Positions 1 through 7,343 of a stretch of DNA of 26,003 nt are shown in pieces. Position 1 is the stretch's first letter. Each line of letters opens with the position of its first letter. Both the position numbers and the translations under genes were made by a program. The notes under the pieces were generated by a model. It was not told the origin of the DNA. It saw only the letters and a program-made list of their open reading frames with translations, and searched no databases. This stretch comes from UBA3103 sp002365855 (GTDB taxonomy: Bacteria; Bacillota; Desulfotomaculia; Desulfotomaculales; Pelotomaculaceae), in contig DAOURR010000030.1 of the NCBI GenBank assembly GCA_030627625.1, forward strand, positions 1 through 26,003, written 5' to 3'.

Positions 1-116
1 AACTCTTTATAATTCTTTCTTTAAACTCTTTAGAATAACTTTTATTTACGGTCATGCAGATACCAACCTTTCTCAAAATATTTTATCATCTACACGACAA
101 CTATTCTGACATATAG

Positions 117-284
117 GGGGTCAGGAAGACTTTTTTTGTGCCCTACCATAAAAGCCGGGCGCTGCCCATCCTGCACGAAAAGGGCAGGGTTCTGCGCGAG
201 GAGCACGGCCAGGAGGGCATTACCGTCGAGGCGGAGATCGAGTTGGTCTGGGCCAGGAGAGTTGAGGCAAAACTGGCCGAGTAA
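117..284 (+). pseudogene. C-terminal remnant of an HflX-like GTPase
   Basis: The frame is open from a TAG at 114 to the TAA at 282-284. It encodes about 55 residues, including VPYHKSRALPILHEKGRVL and then EEHGQEGITVEAEI. This resembles the very C-terminal domain of the ribosome-associated GTPase HflX (pattern: hydrophobic-PY..., L..L...G.VL.EE....G..V.A.). The GTPase domain and N-terminal domain are absent, and the DNA upstream is AT-rich with no matching frame. A GTG at 138 preceded by AGGAAG at 123-128 could start a 48-residue peptide, but a free-standing HflX tail is not a known functional unit. I read it as a fragment left by a rearrangement at the edge of the flagellar locus. The family call rests on pattern memory only. 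Confidence 0.45.
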
Positions 285-287
285 GTT

Positions 288-359
288 GGGGACATTCCTC
301 AGCTCTTGAGACAGGCTCCAAATAGAGGTGTGTGCCCGTTCCTCTGTTGGTGTGTCCCC
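288..359. repeat. REP-like nested inverted repeat
   Basis: GGGGACA at 288-294 is the exact inverse of TGTCCCC at 353-359. Inside this pair, AGAGG at 324-328 is inverted as CCTCT at 341-345. The unit begins three bases after the stop codon of the HflX remnant. GGGGACA...TGTCCCC palindromes resemble the REP/REPIN-type elements mobilised by Y1 (IS200/IS605-like) transposases. No transposase gene is present here, so it would be a non-autonomous or decayed copy. It could also be a chance palindrome. Confidence 0.35.
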
Positions 360-444
360 TTTCCTTGAACCGACGTTTTACAACAGAGCAGCTAGTTATA
401 ACACCATGGACTTTGCATTATTTGAATTTGTCGACAGTCTTTTC

Positions 445-470
445 AGGCCGAAAGGCCTATTTTTCTTTTT
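445..470 (+). terminator. Intrinsic terminator upstream of the motA leader
   Basis: AGGCC (445-449) pairs with GGCCT (454-458) around a GAAA tetraloop. It is followed by ATTTTTCTTTTT (459-470). The stem is short but GC-rich with a stable GNRA loop, and it would isolate the flagellar transcripts from anything upstream. No intact gene that it would serve lies within the window. Confidence 0.6.
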
Positions 471-488
471 GTGGTTCGCAAACGGGTA

Positions 489-517
489 TAAATAAAGGTT
501 TAAAAAAAGCCGAATAA
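489..517 (+). promoter_or_regulatory. Candidate sigma-28 (SigD/FliA) promoter for motA operon
   Basis: TAAA at 489-492, a 16-base gap, then GCCGAATAA at 509-517. The consensus is TAAA, 15 bases, GCCGATAA, so this copy has one extra A in the -10 element and one extra spacer base. A start near 524 would place the c-di-GMP aptamer about 90 bases into the leader. No better sigma-A promoter is obvious between here and the aptamer. Confidence 0.5.
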
Positions 518-614
518 CATATTAAATCTGCCAAAGGGCCGCAAAATAAGAAAATATCTGACAATATTTAGAAGGATAACCTTTCTTTATGTCGAAAAAA
601 GTGACTCAAACCTA

Positions 615-692
615 AATTCACGGCAAACCTTTCGAAAGAGAGGGGCGCAAAGCCATGGGTTTAAAGCCACAGGGCTATGATAGCAGGCTGCA
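615..692 (+). ncRNA. c-di-GMP-I (GEMM-I) riboswitch aptamer upstream of motA
   Basis: The order of conserved elements matches the GEMM-I family. GGCAAACC (622-629) leads into helix P2, CCTTTC/GAGAGG closed by a GAAA tetraloop (634-637). GGGCGCAAAGCC follows (642-653), then TTTAAAGCC with a short P3 (GCC/GGC), and CTATGATAGCAGGCTGC (675-691), the receptor side and 3' strand. The family binds cyclic di-GMP (a few members bind cGAMP) and controls motility and attachment genes. The 3' strand GGCTGC (686-691) resembles the terminator arm GGCTGCC downstream, so aptamer folding and terminator folding can be coupled. P1 looks short, about three pairs. Confidence 0.87.
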
Positions 693-700
693 TTGCGCGT

Positions 701-725
701 AGGTGGTCGGTGGGCTGCCTTTTTT
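701..725 (+). terminator. Riboswitch expression-platform terminator before motA
   Basis: AGGTGGTC (701-708) pairs with GGCTGCCT (713-720) over a GGTG loop, with three G-T pairs, and runs straight into T720-T725. It sits between the c-di-GMP aptamer and the motA ribosome binding site. The stem is only moderately stable, as expected for a switchable terminator. The aptamer strand GGCTGC (686-691) can pair with GTGGTC (703-708) and would then act as an antiterminator. Confidence 0.65.
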
Positions 726-771
726 ATTAAAATATTTACCCGCATAGATATTTTATGGAAGGGGTTTAAGC

Positions 772-1566
772 GTGGAAATTACCACAATAGCCGGTATTCT
801 CATTGCTTTGGTCTCCCTGGTCACGGCGTTTCTGCTTGAAGGAGGGCATATTCTGGCGCTTATAAGCCCGACGGCGGCGATGATCGTTTTCGGAGGCACT
901 ATAGGAGCAACAGTTGTTTGTTTTTCGCTGAGCGAATTGATGGCCGTTCCTAAACTTTTGAGAGTTATTGTCATTCAAAGACTGACCGATGAAATTGCCC
1001 TGATCGAGCAAATCGTCGGCCTGGCCGACAAAGTTCGGCGGGAGGGCCTTTTATACCTGGAGAACCAGCTGCCAAGCATTGATGACAGCTTCATGCGGAA
1101 AGGCATCCAGTTGGTGGTCGACGGGACCGATCCGGAACTAGTGCGGCAGATCATGGAAACAGAAATGTACGCTATTCAGGAGCGTCACCACAGCGGCGCC
1201 AGCATTTTTGAAACCGCAGGAGGCTTTGCTCCTACCATGGGCATTATCGGGACAGTGATGGGCCTGATCCACGTCCTGAGCAACCTTGAAAACCCGGAAA
1301 CCCTGGGCCCCTCTATTGCCCTGGCCTTTATCGCCACACTTTACGGCGTAGGGTCGGCCAATGTTTTGTGGCTCCCCATTGCCGAGAAACTAAAAAACCT
1401 CAGTAAAAAAGAAGTGATGCTGCGCGAGATGATGCTGGAGGGAATAATGTCCATCCAGGCTGGATATAACCCGCTCCTGATCAGGGAGAGGCTGACAGCC
1501 TTTTTAAAACCAAAGAGCCGTGGCGGAAAAAATGAAATACTTGATGAGGAAGACACGGAAGGATAG
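772..1566 (+). CDS. motA: Flagellar motor stator protein MotA
   Basis: 264 residues, the usual size of MotA. With MotB it forms the ion-conducting stator that pushes on FliG. Hydrophobic segments lie near residues 4-22 and 31-52, then a cytoplasmic loop rich in charged residues (about 60-150), then two more membrane helices near 150-172 and 183-203. The third contains the conserved stretch GGFAPTMGIIGTVMGLIHVL, with the prolines of the ion path, and the fourth starts in GPSIALAFIATLYG. The GTG start is chosen because GGAAGGGG lies about 8 bases upstream and the protein begins at the expected point before helix 1. motB follows after six bases, so the two are co-translated. A c-di-GMP riboswitch controls the leader. 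Confidence 0.95.
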   Translation: MEITTIAGILIALVSLVTAFLLEGGHILALISPTAAMIVFGGTIGATVVCFSLSELMAVPKLLRVIVIQRLTDEIALIEQIVGLADKVRREGLLYLENQLPSIDDSFMRKGIQLVVDGTDPELVRQIMETEMYAIQERHHSGASIFETAGGFAPTMGIIGTVMGLIHVLSNLENPETLGPSIALAFIATLYGVGSANVLWLPIAEKLKNLSKKEVMLREMMLEGIMSIQAGYNPLLIRERLTAFLKPKSRGGKNEILDEEDTEG

Positions 1567-1572
1567 ATCATC

Positions 1573-2349
1573 ATGAGAAGGCGCCCCGCACGCAAAAAAT
1601 CGAGCCACGAGAGATGGCTGATAACTTACGCCGACCTGATCACCCTTTTATTGGTCTTCTTCGTGGTGCTTTACGCTCTCAGCAACATAAATGCAAAGAA
1701 GTTTCAGGCTGTGGCCATGTCCCTGTCTAAAGCTATGGGCGGTGGTCAGTCTGTGATGAGGGAGCCTGGCGCCTCACTTGCCCAGGGTATCTCAGGCAGT
1801 TCCCTGACCAAGGAGCTGGAGATGACCAGAGAAGCGGCTGAGCTAAGTGATTTTGAGCGGCTTCGGAAAGAACTCCAGAACTACATCGATAACAACGGCC
1901 TGGATGGAAAGGTTACAGTAAACCTGGAGGAGCGGGGCATCGTCATCAGCTTTCAGGATGTCGCGCTATTTCCCCTGGGTTCGGCCGACCTCACACCCGG
2001 CGCCAGTGATATGATCGTCAGGATTGGGGAGATCTTAGCCAAAGACCCGCATTACCTCAGGATCGAGGGCCATACGGACAACCTGCCTATCAGCACGAGC
2101 AAATTCCCATCAAACTGGGAGCTTTCCGTTGCTCGCTCCACCAGGGTCGTAAAGGAACTGATCGAAAAGCTGGAATTTACGCCCCAGCGCCTGTCCGCAA
2201 CAGGATACGGTGAGTTCAGGCCAAAAGCAGGCAATGATACAGCGGATAACCGGCAGCTGAACCGGCGTGTGGATATCATAGTATTAAAATACAAATATGA
2301 GTCGGCTGAACCAATGTCACAGGGCGCGCCGTATTTTGACAATTTATAA
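1573..2349 (+). CDS. motB: Flagellar motor stator protein MotB (OmpA-like)
   Basis: 258 residues. A short basic N-terminus precedes one membrane helix carrying YADLITLLLVFFVVLY. Asp21 in this motif is the residue expected to carry the ion through the stator. A plug/linker region (about 45-120) leads to a C-terminal OmpA-type peptidoglycan-binding domain with RIEGHTDNLPI near residue 160 and NRRVDIIVL near the end. The first helix residues (ADLITLLLVFF) look about as close to sodium-type MotS/PomB as to proton-type MotB, so the coupling ion cannot be settled here. AAGGA about nine bases upstream supports the ATG start. Confidence 0.94.
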   Translation: MRRRPARKKSSHERWLITYADLITLLLVFFVVLYALSNINAKKFQAVAMSLSKAMGGGQSVMREPGASLAQGISGSSLTKELEMTREAAELSDFERLRKELQNYIDNNGLDGKVTVNLEERGIVISFQDVALFPLGSADLTPGASDMIVRIGEILAKDPHYLRIEGHTDNLPISTSKFPSNWELSVARSTRVVKELIEKLEFTPQRLSATGYGEFRPKAGNDTADNRQLNRRVDIIVLKYKYESAEPMSQGAPYFDNL

Positions 2350-2370
2350 AAAAACAGCTGGAGGTGTAAG

Positions 2371-2868
2371 GTGCAAATGGCAAACGGATTTATTGAAACA
2401 GAAGGCAGGGAAAACCAGCTGGTAATTTTTCAGATTTCCGAACAGACCTACGGGATCGACATCGCTTCGGTTTATGAAATAATTAAAATGGAATCAATTA
2501 CCAGGGTGCCGCGCTCACCCAGTTTTGTTGAAGGTGTAATCAACCTGCGGGGCAGGATTATCCCCGTCATCGACCTCAGTAAGAGGTTTTACCTGGCAGG
2601 TTCGGATAAAACCGGCTCCAGCAGGATCATTATTGTAGATGTAAAGGGAAACACCATTGGGATTATAGTTGACTCGGTTTCCGAGGTCCTGCGTATAACG
2701 AAGGAGAGTATTGAGCTGCCTCCCCCGATGATTCACGGAATAGATGCCGACTACCTTAAAGGCATCGCGGTCCTGGAAAGCAGATTGATCATCCTGCTCG
2801 ACCTGGAAAAAATTCTTGAAGGTAAAGAAAAGGACCAACTGGCAGGGTTTAAGGCAGATACGGCCTAG
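2371..2868 (+). CDS. cheW: Chemotaxis coupling protein CheW
   Basis: 165 residues, the family size. CheW bridges chemoreceptors and the CheA kinase at the membrane array. The CheW/SH3-like fold is visible: QLVIFQISEQTYGIDIASVYEI at the start of the fold, then the hallmark VPRSPSFVEGVINLRGRIIPV and IDLSKRF, and a final strand ILLDLEKIL. GGAGG at 2360-2364 is six bases before GTG 2371, so that start is preferred over ATG 2377. The stop is followed by AGGGAGGAAGA and the cheA start 12 bases later, which indicates one operon. Confidence 0.93.
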   Translation: MQMANGFIETEGRENQLVIFQISEQTYGIDIASVYEIIKMESITRVPRSPSFVEGVINLRGRIIPVIDLSKRFYLAGSDKTGSSRIIIVDVKGNTIGIIVDSVSEVLRITKESIELPPPMIHGIDADYLKGIAVLESRLIILLDLEKILEGKEKDQLAGFKADTA

Positions 2869-2879
2869 GGAGGAAGAAG

Positions 2880-4947
2880 ATGTTCTCGGATGCCGAAGTA
2901 AGCATGTTTCTGGACGAAATGGCGGAAAAAATTCAATGTATCAATGAGAACATCTTGCTCCTGGAGCAAGAAGGGGAAAGCCAGGAGGTACTCCAGGAGA
3001 TTTTCCGCGCCGCTCACACCATTAAAGGCTCATCTGCGGTAATGGGCTATGAGAAGATAGCGTCACTCACCCACGAAATGGAGAACCTCTTTGACCAGAT
3101 GCGCAGGGGGACTCTTCCGGTGACCAAACCGCTGGTGGAAGCTTTGTTTATGGCCCTGGATACGCTGCAAAGCCTGAAAGACGAAATTGCCGGGAAAGAA
3201 GGAGCCATCGATCTAAACAGCGTGATGAGCATTCTTAAGCAGCACAGGGATTTAAACTTGCAGTTCGCCTTAGAGCCGCCGCAAGCTGCCGCTCTTGAAA
3301 CATGCCTTGCTCCAGTACCCCCTCTTAGTGGCTTTGACGAAGACCTGATCCGGGAGGCCGGGCTGAAAGGATACCAGGCCTACTGGGTAGCAGTTGAATT
3401 TGAACCCGGATGTCAAATGAAATCCATCCGGGCGTTTTTAGTTTTTGATGCGCTTCAGCAGTCAGGCGATGTGATCAGGTGTGAGCCTTCTCCCGAAGAG
3501 ATCCAGGAGGGACGCTTCGGAACTGGTTTTAAGGCGCTCCTGCTGACCTGTGATGACCCCGGCCGGGTGCGCAGTATTTTGCTCACGATTTCTGAAGTCG
3601 CCTGGGCCGGTCTGGAGCAGGTGGTTTTGACAGAAAATGGCTCAACCACACCAGGACAGGCGTTGAAAGACGCAGCCGCGGCGGCAAGGGCAGACCGTAT
3701 TGCCAGTTTAGGGCACGGCGATTTGAAGACTGTCCAGATTGTTCAGACTGTCCGTGTGGACGTCAAGAGGCTCGACACCCTGATGAATCTGGTGGGTGAG
3801 CTGGTCATCGACCGTACCAGGCTTAACCGCTTTGTGCAGATCTTTAAAGAGCGCTATGGCCGCGGCAGTAGCGAAATGGTAGATAAGTTATATGAAATTT
3901 CCAGTCACCTGGGGCAATTTCCGCCGACCTTCAAAAAAAATCATGAAGGCCAGGATGCTCCCGGTAGCCCAGGTATTCAATCGCTTTCCGAGGATGGTGC
4001 GCGACCTGGCCCAGAAGCTCGGGAAGGAAATAGACTTTGTCATCGAGGGGCATGAAACAGAGCTTGACCGGAATGTCATAGAAGTGATCGGGGACCCCCT
4101 TATCCACCTGATTCGGAATTCCGTGGACCACGGGATTGAAACGCCGGAGGAAAGAGCCAGGCACGGCAAACCAGGCGCCGGCTTGCTGAAATTGAAGGCT
4201 TCATACATGGAAAACCACATCATCATTACCGTGCAGGATGACGGGAAAGGTATTGACCCTGCCAAGCTTCGCGCTAAAGTGGTTGAAAAGGGCCTGCTTG
4301 ACCGGGAGGCGGCCGGGCGTATGACCGACCGGGAAGCCATAAAACTGATCTTCAGCCCCGGCTTCTCCACGGCTGTTGAGGTCAGCGACCTTTCCGGCAG
4401 GGGTGTGGGCATGGATATCGTCCGCAGCCGGATTGAACAGATCAACGGCACGGTTGAGGTCAGCAGCGCGGTTGGGTCCGGAACCACCTTCACTATTAAA
4501 CTTCCGCTCACACTGGCCATCATCAGGGCGCTGATGGTCGAGCTGGGGGCTGAACAGTTTGCCCTGCCCCTGGCCAACGTGGTTGAGACCATCCACGCCC
4601 GGGCCGGGGAGATCATGCAGATCAAGCAAGGCGAGGTCATTGTGATCAGAGGCCAGGTCCTGCCGCTGGTGAGGCTGGCCAGAATTTTCGGGTGGGAAGA
4701 TAGCGGTGACAAGGAACGCATGTATGTCGTGGTCCTTTGTGTCGGGGATAACAAATTCGGGGTTATTATCGACAAGCTCGTTGGCGAGCTGGAAATCGTT
4801 ATCAAATCTCTGGGCAAGTACCTGGGCAGGGTTCCATGCCTTTCCGGCGCTACCATCCTCGGCGATGGTCAGGTTGCCCTGATTATTGATGCAAGGAGCC
4901 TGATTAAGGAAGCAGGTATAGATAAAAGAGCTTATACTGCCAGGTAG
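2880..4947 (+). pseudogene. cheA: Chemotaxis histidine kinase CheA, split by frameshift(s)
   Basis: Two overlapping frames together make one CheA. The first (2880 to a stop at 4055) carries the Hpt domain with FRAAHTIKGSS (phospho-acceptor His46), a CheY-binding P2-like domain (about 160-255) and the P3 dimerisation helix RLDTLMNLVGELVI. The second frame takes over around 3933-3945 with IMKARMLPVAQVF. It continues through the ATP-binding boxes HLIRNSVDHG, DDGKGID, FSPGFST and GRGVGMDIV, and a CheW-like P5 domain to 4947. Between 3917 and 3939 the family-like residues ISADLQKK appear in the third frame. This implies two separate one-base losses, one at CAATTT (3915-3920) and one in an A8 run (3933-3940). 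All catalytic motifs survive, so this may be a recent lesion, slippage or a sequence error. Confidence 0.85.
3915..3945 (+). other. Double frameshift site in cheA
   Basis: Frame 1 reads normally up to Gln at 3915. Frame 3 from 3917 reads ISADLQKK and then hits TGA. Frame 2 from 3940 reads IMKARMLPV. The CheA family normally has a contiguous block of the type H-L-x-x-I-x-x-D-L-Q-x-x-I-M-K-A-R-M-L-P-V. Adding one A to CAATTT and one A to the run of eight restores exactly that block. Removing one A from the run would also join frames 1 and 2, but with FPPTF in the helix. Confidence 0.75.
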
Positions 4948-4972
4948 ATTTTGCTTAATAAATAGGACCTCG

Positions 4973-5006
4973 AAATATTTTCTTACTCTAAAGAAATATT
5001 TTTTTT
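4973..5006 (+). terminator. AT-rich terminator after cheA
   Basis: AAATATTTTCTT (4973-4984) can pair with AAGAAATATTT (4991-5001), with one bulge, and is followed by a T run to 5006. The stem is almost all A-T, so it would be weak. It overlaps the -35 element of the flgM promoter. Confidence 0.4.
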
Positions 5007-5015
5007 ACCCGATAT
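4989..5015 (+). promoter_or_regulatory. Sigma-28 promoter for flgM operon
   Basis: TAAA at 4989-4992, exactly 15 bases, then CCCGATAT at 5008-5015. The Gram-positive SigD consensus is TAAA, 15 bases, GCCGATAT, so only one base differs. Transcription would start near 5023, just ahead of the flgM ribosome binding site. FlgM, the inhibitor of sigma-28, would thus be made under sigma-28 control. Confidence 0.8.
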
Positions 5016-5046
5016 TTGAACTAGAAATATAAAAGAGGTGAGCCCG

Positions 5047-5361
5047 GTGAAAATTAACGGGACAGGTGGCATTGATCCGATCAAGGCCTACCAGGTGCAG
5101 TTAAAAAACACGGAAAAAATAGATGTTCAAAACAGGCCTGGCGGTGAGCAAAACCAGTCAGACAGGCTGGAGATCTCGGCTGAGGCCAAAAAGATTCAGT
5201 CCTACAAGGAAGTCCTGGCCGGAATATCATCTGTACGCGAAGACCTGGTTGTCTCATTGAAAAAACAGGTGCAGGAGGGAACGTACCTTCCCGACAGCCG
5301 GAAAATTGCTGCCGGGATTGCGCTGGAGAGGCTTACAGACAATATAAGGAACCAGGATTGA
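5047..5361 (+). CDS. flgM: Anti-sigma-28 factor FlgM
   Basis: 104 residues. FlgM binds sigma-28 and is relieved when the hook is complete. The N-terminal half is polar and probably unstructured. The C-terminal half has the family pattern: SDRLEISAEAKKIQ (about residues 37-50), then SVREDLVVSLKKQVQEGTY and PDSRKIAAGIALERL, the helices that wrap sigma-28. GTG 5047 is chosen because GAGGTG (5035-5040) lies six bases upstream. The GTG at 5038 would sit inside that Shine-Dalgarno sequence. Its TGA overlaps the flgN ATG by one base. A strong sigma-28 promoter lies immediately upstream. Confidence 0.88.
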   Translation: MKINGTGGIDPIKAYQVQLKNTEKIDVQNRPGGEQNQSDRLEISAEAKKIQSYKEVLAGISSVREDLVVSLKKQVQEGTYLPDSRKIAAGIALERLTDNIRNQD

Positions 5362-5861
5362 TGGTAGATGTAATAGTATTATTCGAACGGCTGCAGGGCT
5401 GTTTAAAGAACCAGCTTGACCTGCTCGACCCGATGATCACGGTCGGGGAGGCGAAGTCCAGGGCGCTCCGGAACAACAGAGTTGATGATCTGAATGAAGC
5501 AGTTAAAGAGCAGGAATCATACGCCCTGGAGATGGAGATGGCCGAGCAGGAGCGACTGCTGATCCAGGAGTCGCTGGAAAAAGCATTGAACATAGATCGA
5601 GATTCAACATTGACCAGGCTGCTGCCATTTGCGGCAGAGCCGGTCAGATCGTCTTTACAGAAGCTTTTGATTTCACTGCAAAAAAAAATCAAAACACTCA
5701 AGGATATCAATTCCTTAAATTCGATCCTGATTAAAAAGGCGCGCCTTGTAAATAACCGGCTCATGCAGATTTTGAGTTCAGGTGTGCCGCCTACCTACGG
5801 TCAGAAAGGCGAGATTGAAAACGGGCTGAAACACATATCAGTTGTAAACAAAGAAGCATGA
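5361..5861 (+). CDS. flgN: Flagellar hook-junction chaperone FlgN
   Basis: 166 residues, mostly alpha-helical and coiled, with a typical FlgN start (LFERLQGCLKNQLDLLDPMI) and a long EQESYALEMEMAEQERLLIQ helix. FlgN-family proteins keep the hook-filament junction proteins FlgK and FlgL export-ready in the cytoplasm. Those two genes follow directly, which supports the assignment. The sequence of the family is poorly conserved, so the call rests on helical character, size and position. The ATG overlaps the flgM stop (TGATG), implying translational coupling. Confidence 0.82.
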   Translation: MVDVIVLFERLQGCLKNQLDLLDPMITVGEAKSRALRNNRVDDLNEAVKEQESYALEMEMAEQERLLIQESLEKALNIDRDSTLTRLLPFAAEPVRSSLQKLLISLQKKIKTLKDINSLNSILIKKARLVNNRLMQILSSGVPPTYGQKGEIENGLKHISVVNKEA

Positions 5862-5863
5862 CC

Positions 5864-5899
5864 GCCGCCCTCCGTGTTGTCAGTTATACACCGGGCGGC
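5864..5899 (+). other. GC-rich hairpin between flgN and flgK
   Basis: GCCGCCC (5864-5870) pairs with GGGCGGC (5893-5899), and inside it GTGT (5874-5877) pairs with ACAC (5888-5891). No T run follows directly; a run of six T occurs about a dozen bases later. It may stabilise or attenuate the mRNA ahead of flgK rather than terminate it. Confidence 0.45.
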
Positions 5900-5951
5900 T
5901 CACTTATAAAGTTTTTTACTGTCGCGAGCACGGGAAAGAGGTAAGTTATCG

Positions 5952-7331
5952 ATGACATACTCCACTTTCATGGGTCTGGAAACAGCGCGCAGGGGCCTGG
6001 CCGCCGGCAGCGCCGGGATGGACGTCACCGGTCACAATGTGGCCAACGCCAACACTCCCGGTTACACCCGCCAGCGGGCAGTCCAACAGGCAAGTTTCCC
6101 CTACACCGTACCATCGCTGGCCAGGCCGGAGGTGCCTGGACAGATGGGCACGGGAGTACTTACCATGCAGATCCAGCGTATCCGGGATAATTTCCTCGAC
6201 GGCCAGATCAGGGCCGAAACCAGTTCACTGGGCGCCTGGCAGGCGCAGAATGACGCCCTGACCGAGATCGAGACCATCTTCATGGAGCCTTCGGATAACG
6301 GCCTCAACACTCTACTGGCCGACTTCTGGTCCAGCTGGCAGGAGCTCAGCAAGAACGCAGAGAGTTCCCCGGTGCGGACGATGGTAGCGCAGAGCGCTGT
6401 TTCACTGGCTGACGGCTTTAACCACACTTACAGCCAGATGGAGACTGTCAGGACGAACCTCCAGGAGCTGGCAAACATATCGATCCTGGACATCAACGAC
6501 AAGGCCAACCAGATCGCTGCCCTTAACAATCAGATTGTAAATATTATCGCCGTGGGCGACCAGCCCAACGACCTTCTGGACAGGCGCGACTTGCTGCTGG
6601 ACGAACTGGCGGGGCTGACCAATTATAAGGTCACCAATAACGCTGACGGGACGATAAATGTCGATATAGGCGATTTTAACCTGGTTAACAGGACTGACTA
6701 TAACTCGCTCGACCAGGTGGACTGGGACGCGGCTGACCCCTGGGGCGATCCCCAGTATGCAGGGATTGCAAACGGTAACTTAAAGGGTATCCAGGACGCT
6801 ATGGTCAAGCTGCAGAGCTACGAGACAGACCTGGACATACTGGCTGACAGTATTATGGCCGCCGTAAATGATCAGCACGCGTCAGGGTTTGACCTTAACG
6901 GCGACGCTGGTGTTAATAATTTCTTTACCGGAAGCGGCGCAGTGGGGATGTCCGTTAATAATGTGATTGTCTCAGATGTTAATTTAGTGGCAGCGGCGTC
7001 AGCCGTGGGTGAGCCCGGGGACGGGTCAAACGCCCTGGCCATAGCCGGGCTGCAGCACCAGAATATAGTCGCCGGTACCTCAGGTGACGGTTATTATAAA
7101 AACCTGATCGCCAGGCTCGGCGTGGAAACACAGCAGAGTGTCAGGATGGTCGAGAACCAGGAGGCCCTGGTCGGGCAGCTGACCAATCGCAAGGAGTCCA
7201 TCTCCGGAGTTTCCCTGGACGAGGAGATGACCAACCTGATCCAGTACCAGTACGCCTACCAGAGCGCCGCCAGAGTTATTACGGTTCTGGACGAGATGCT
7301 GGACACGCTGATTAACCGGATGGCCGTATAA
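5952..7331 (+). CDS. flgK: Flagellar hook-filament junction protein 1 FlgK
   Basis: 459 residues. FlgK joins hook to filament. The rod/hook signature occurs near the N-terminus (TGHNVANANTPGYTRQR, about residues 26-42), where the family has its D0 helix and an NxxNxxTPGY box. A long coiled segment with LNNQI and DLLDRRDLLLDELAG follows, typical of FlgK/HAP1. The C-terminus ends in EMTNLIQYQYAYQSAARVI, the conserved C-terminal helix of axial proteins. GAGGTAAG about eight bases upstream supports ATG 5952. flgL starts 12 bases after the stop. Confidence 0.95.
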   Translation: MTYSTFMGLETARRGLAAGSAGMDVTGHNVANANTPGYTRQRAVQQASFPYTVPSLARPEVPGQMGTGVLTMQIQRIRDNFLDGQIRAETSSLGAWQAQNDALTEIETIFMEPSDNGLNTLLADFWSSWQELSKNAESSPVRTMVAQSAVSLADGFNHTYSQMETVRTNLQELANISILDINDKANQIAALNNQIVNIIAVGDQPNDLLDRRDLLLDELAGLTNYKVTNNADGTINVDIGDFNLVNRTDYNSLDQVDWDAADPWGDPQYAGIANGNLKGIQDAMVKLQSYETDLDILADSIMAAVNDQHASGFDLNGDAGVNNFFTGSGAVGMSVNNVIVSDVNLVAAASAVGEPGDGSNALAIAGLQHQNIVAGTSGDGYYKNLIARLGVETQQSVRMVENQEALVGQLTNRKESISGVSLDEEMTNLIQYQYAYQSAARVITVLDEMLDTLINRMAV

Positions 7332-7343
7332 GGAGGGGGAACT

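Noticed and set aside
138..284. Intact small gene starting at GTG 138
   Set aside because: Although AGGAAG precedes it, the sequence looks like only the tail of a large GTPase, so a decayed remnant is more likely.
332..517. 61-residue frame upstream of motA
   Set aside because: No ribosome site, runs through a terminator hairpin and a promoter-like region, and has no recognisable protein pattern.
3888..4856. 322-residue minus-strand frame
   Set aside because: Antisense shadow of the conserved CheA kinase domain. The composition (Ser, Pro, Thr, Arg rich) is typical of a reversed coding strand.
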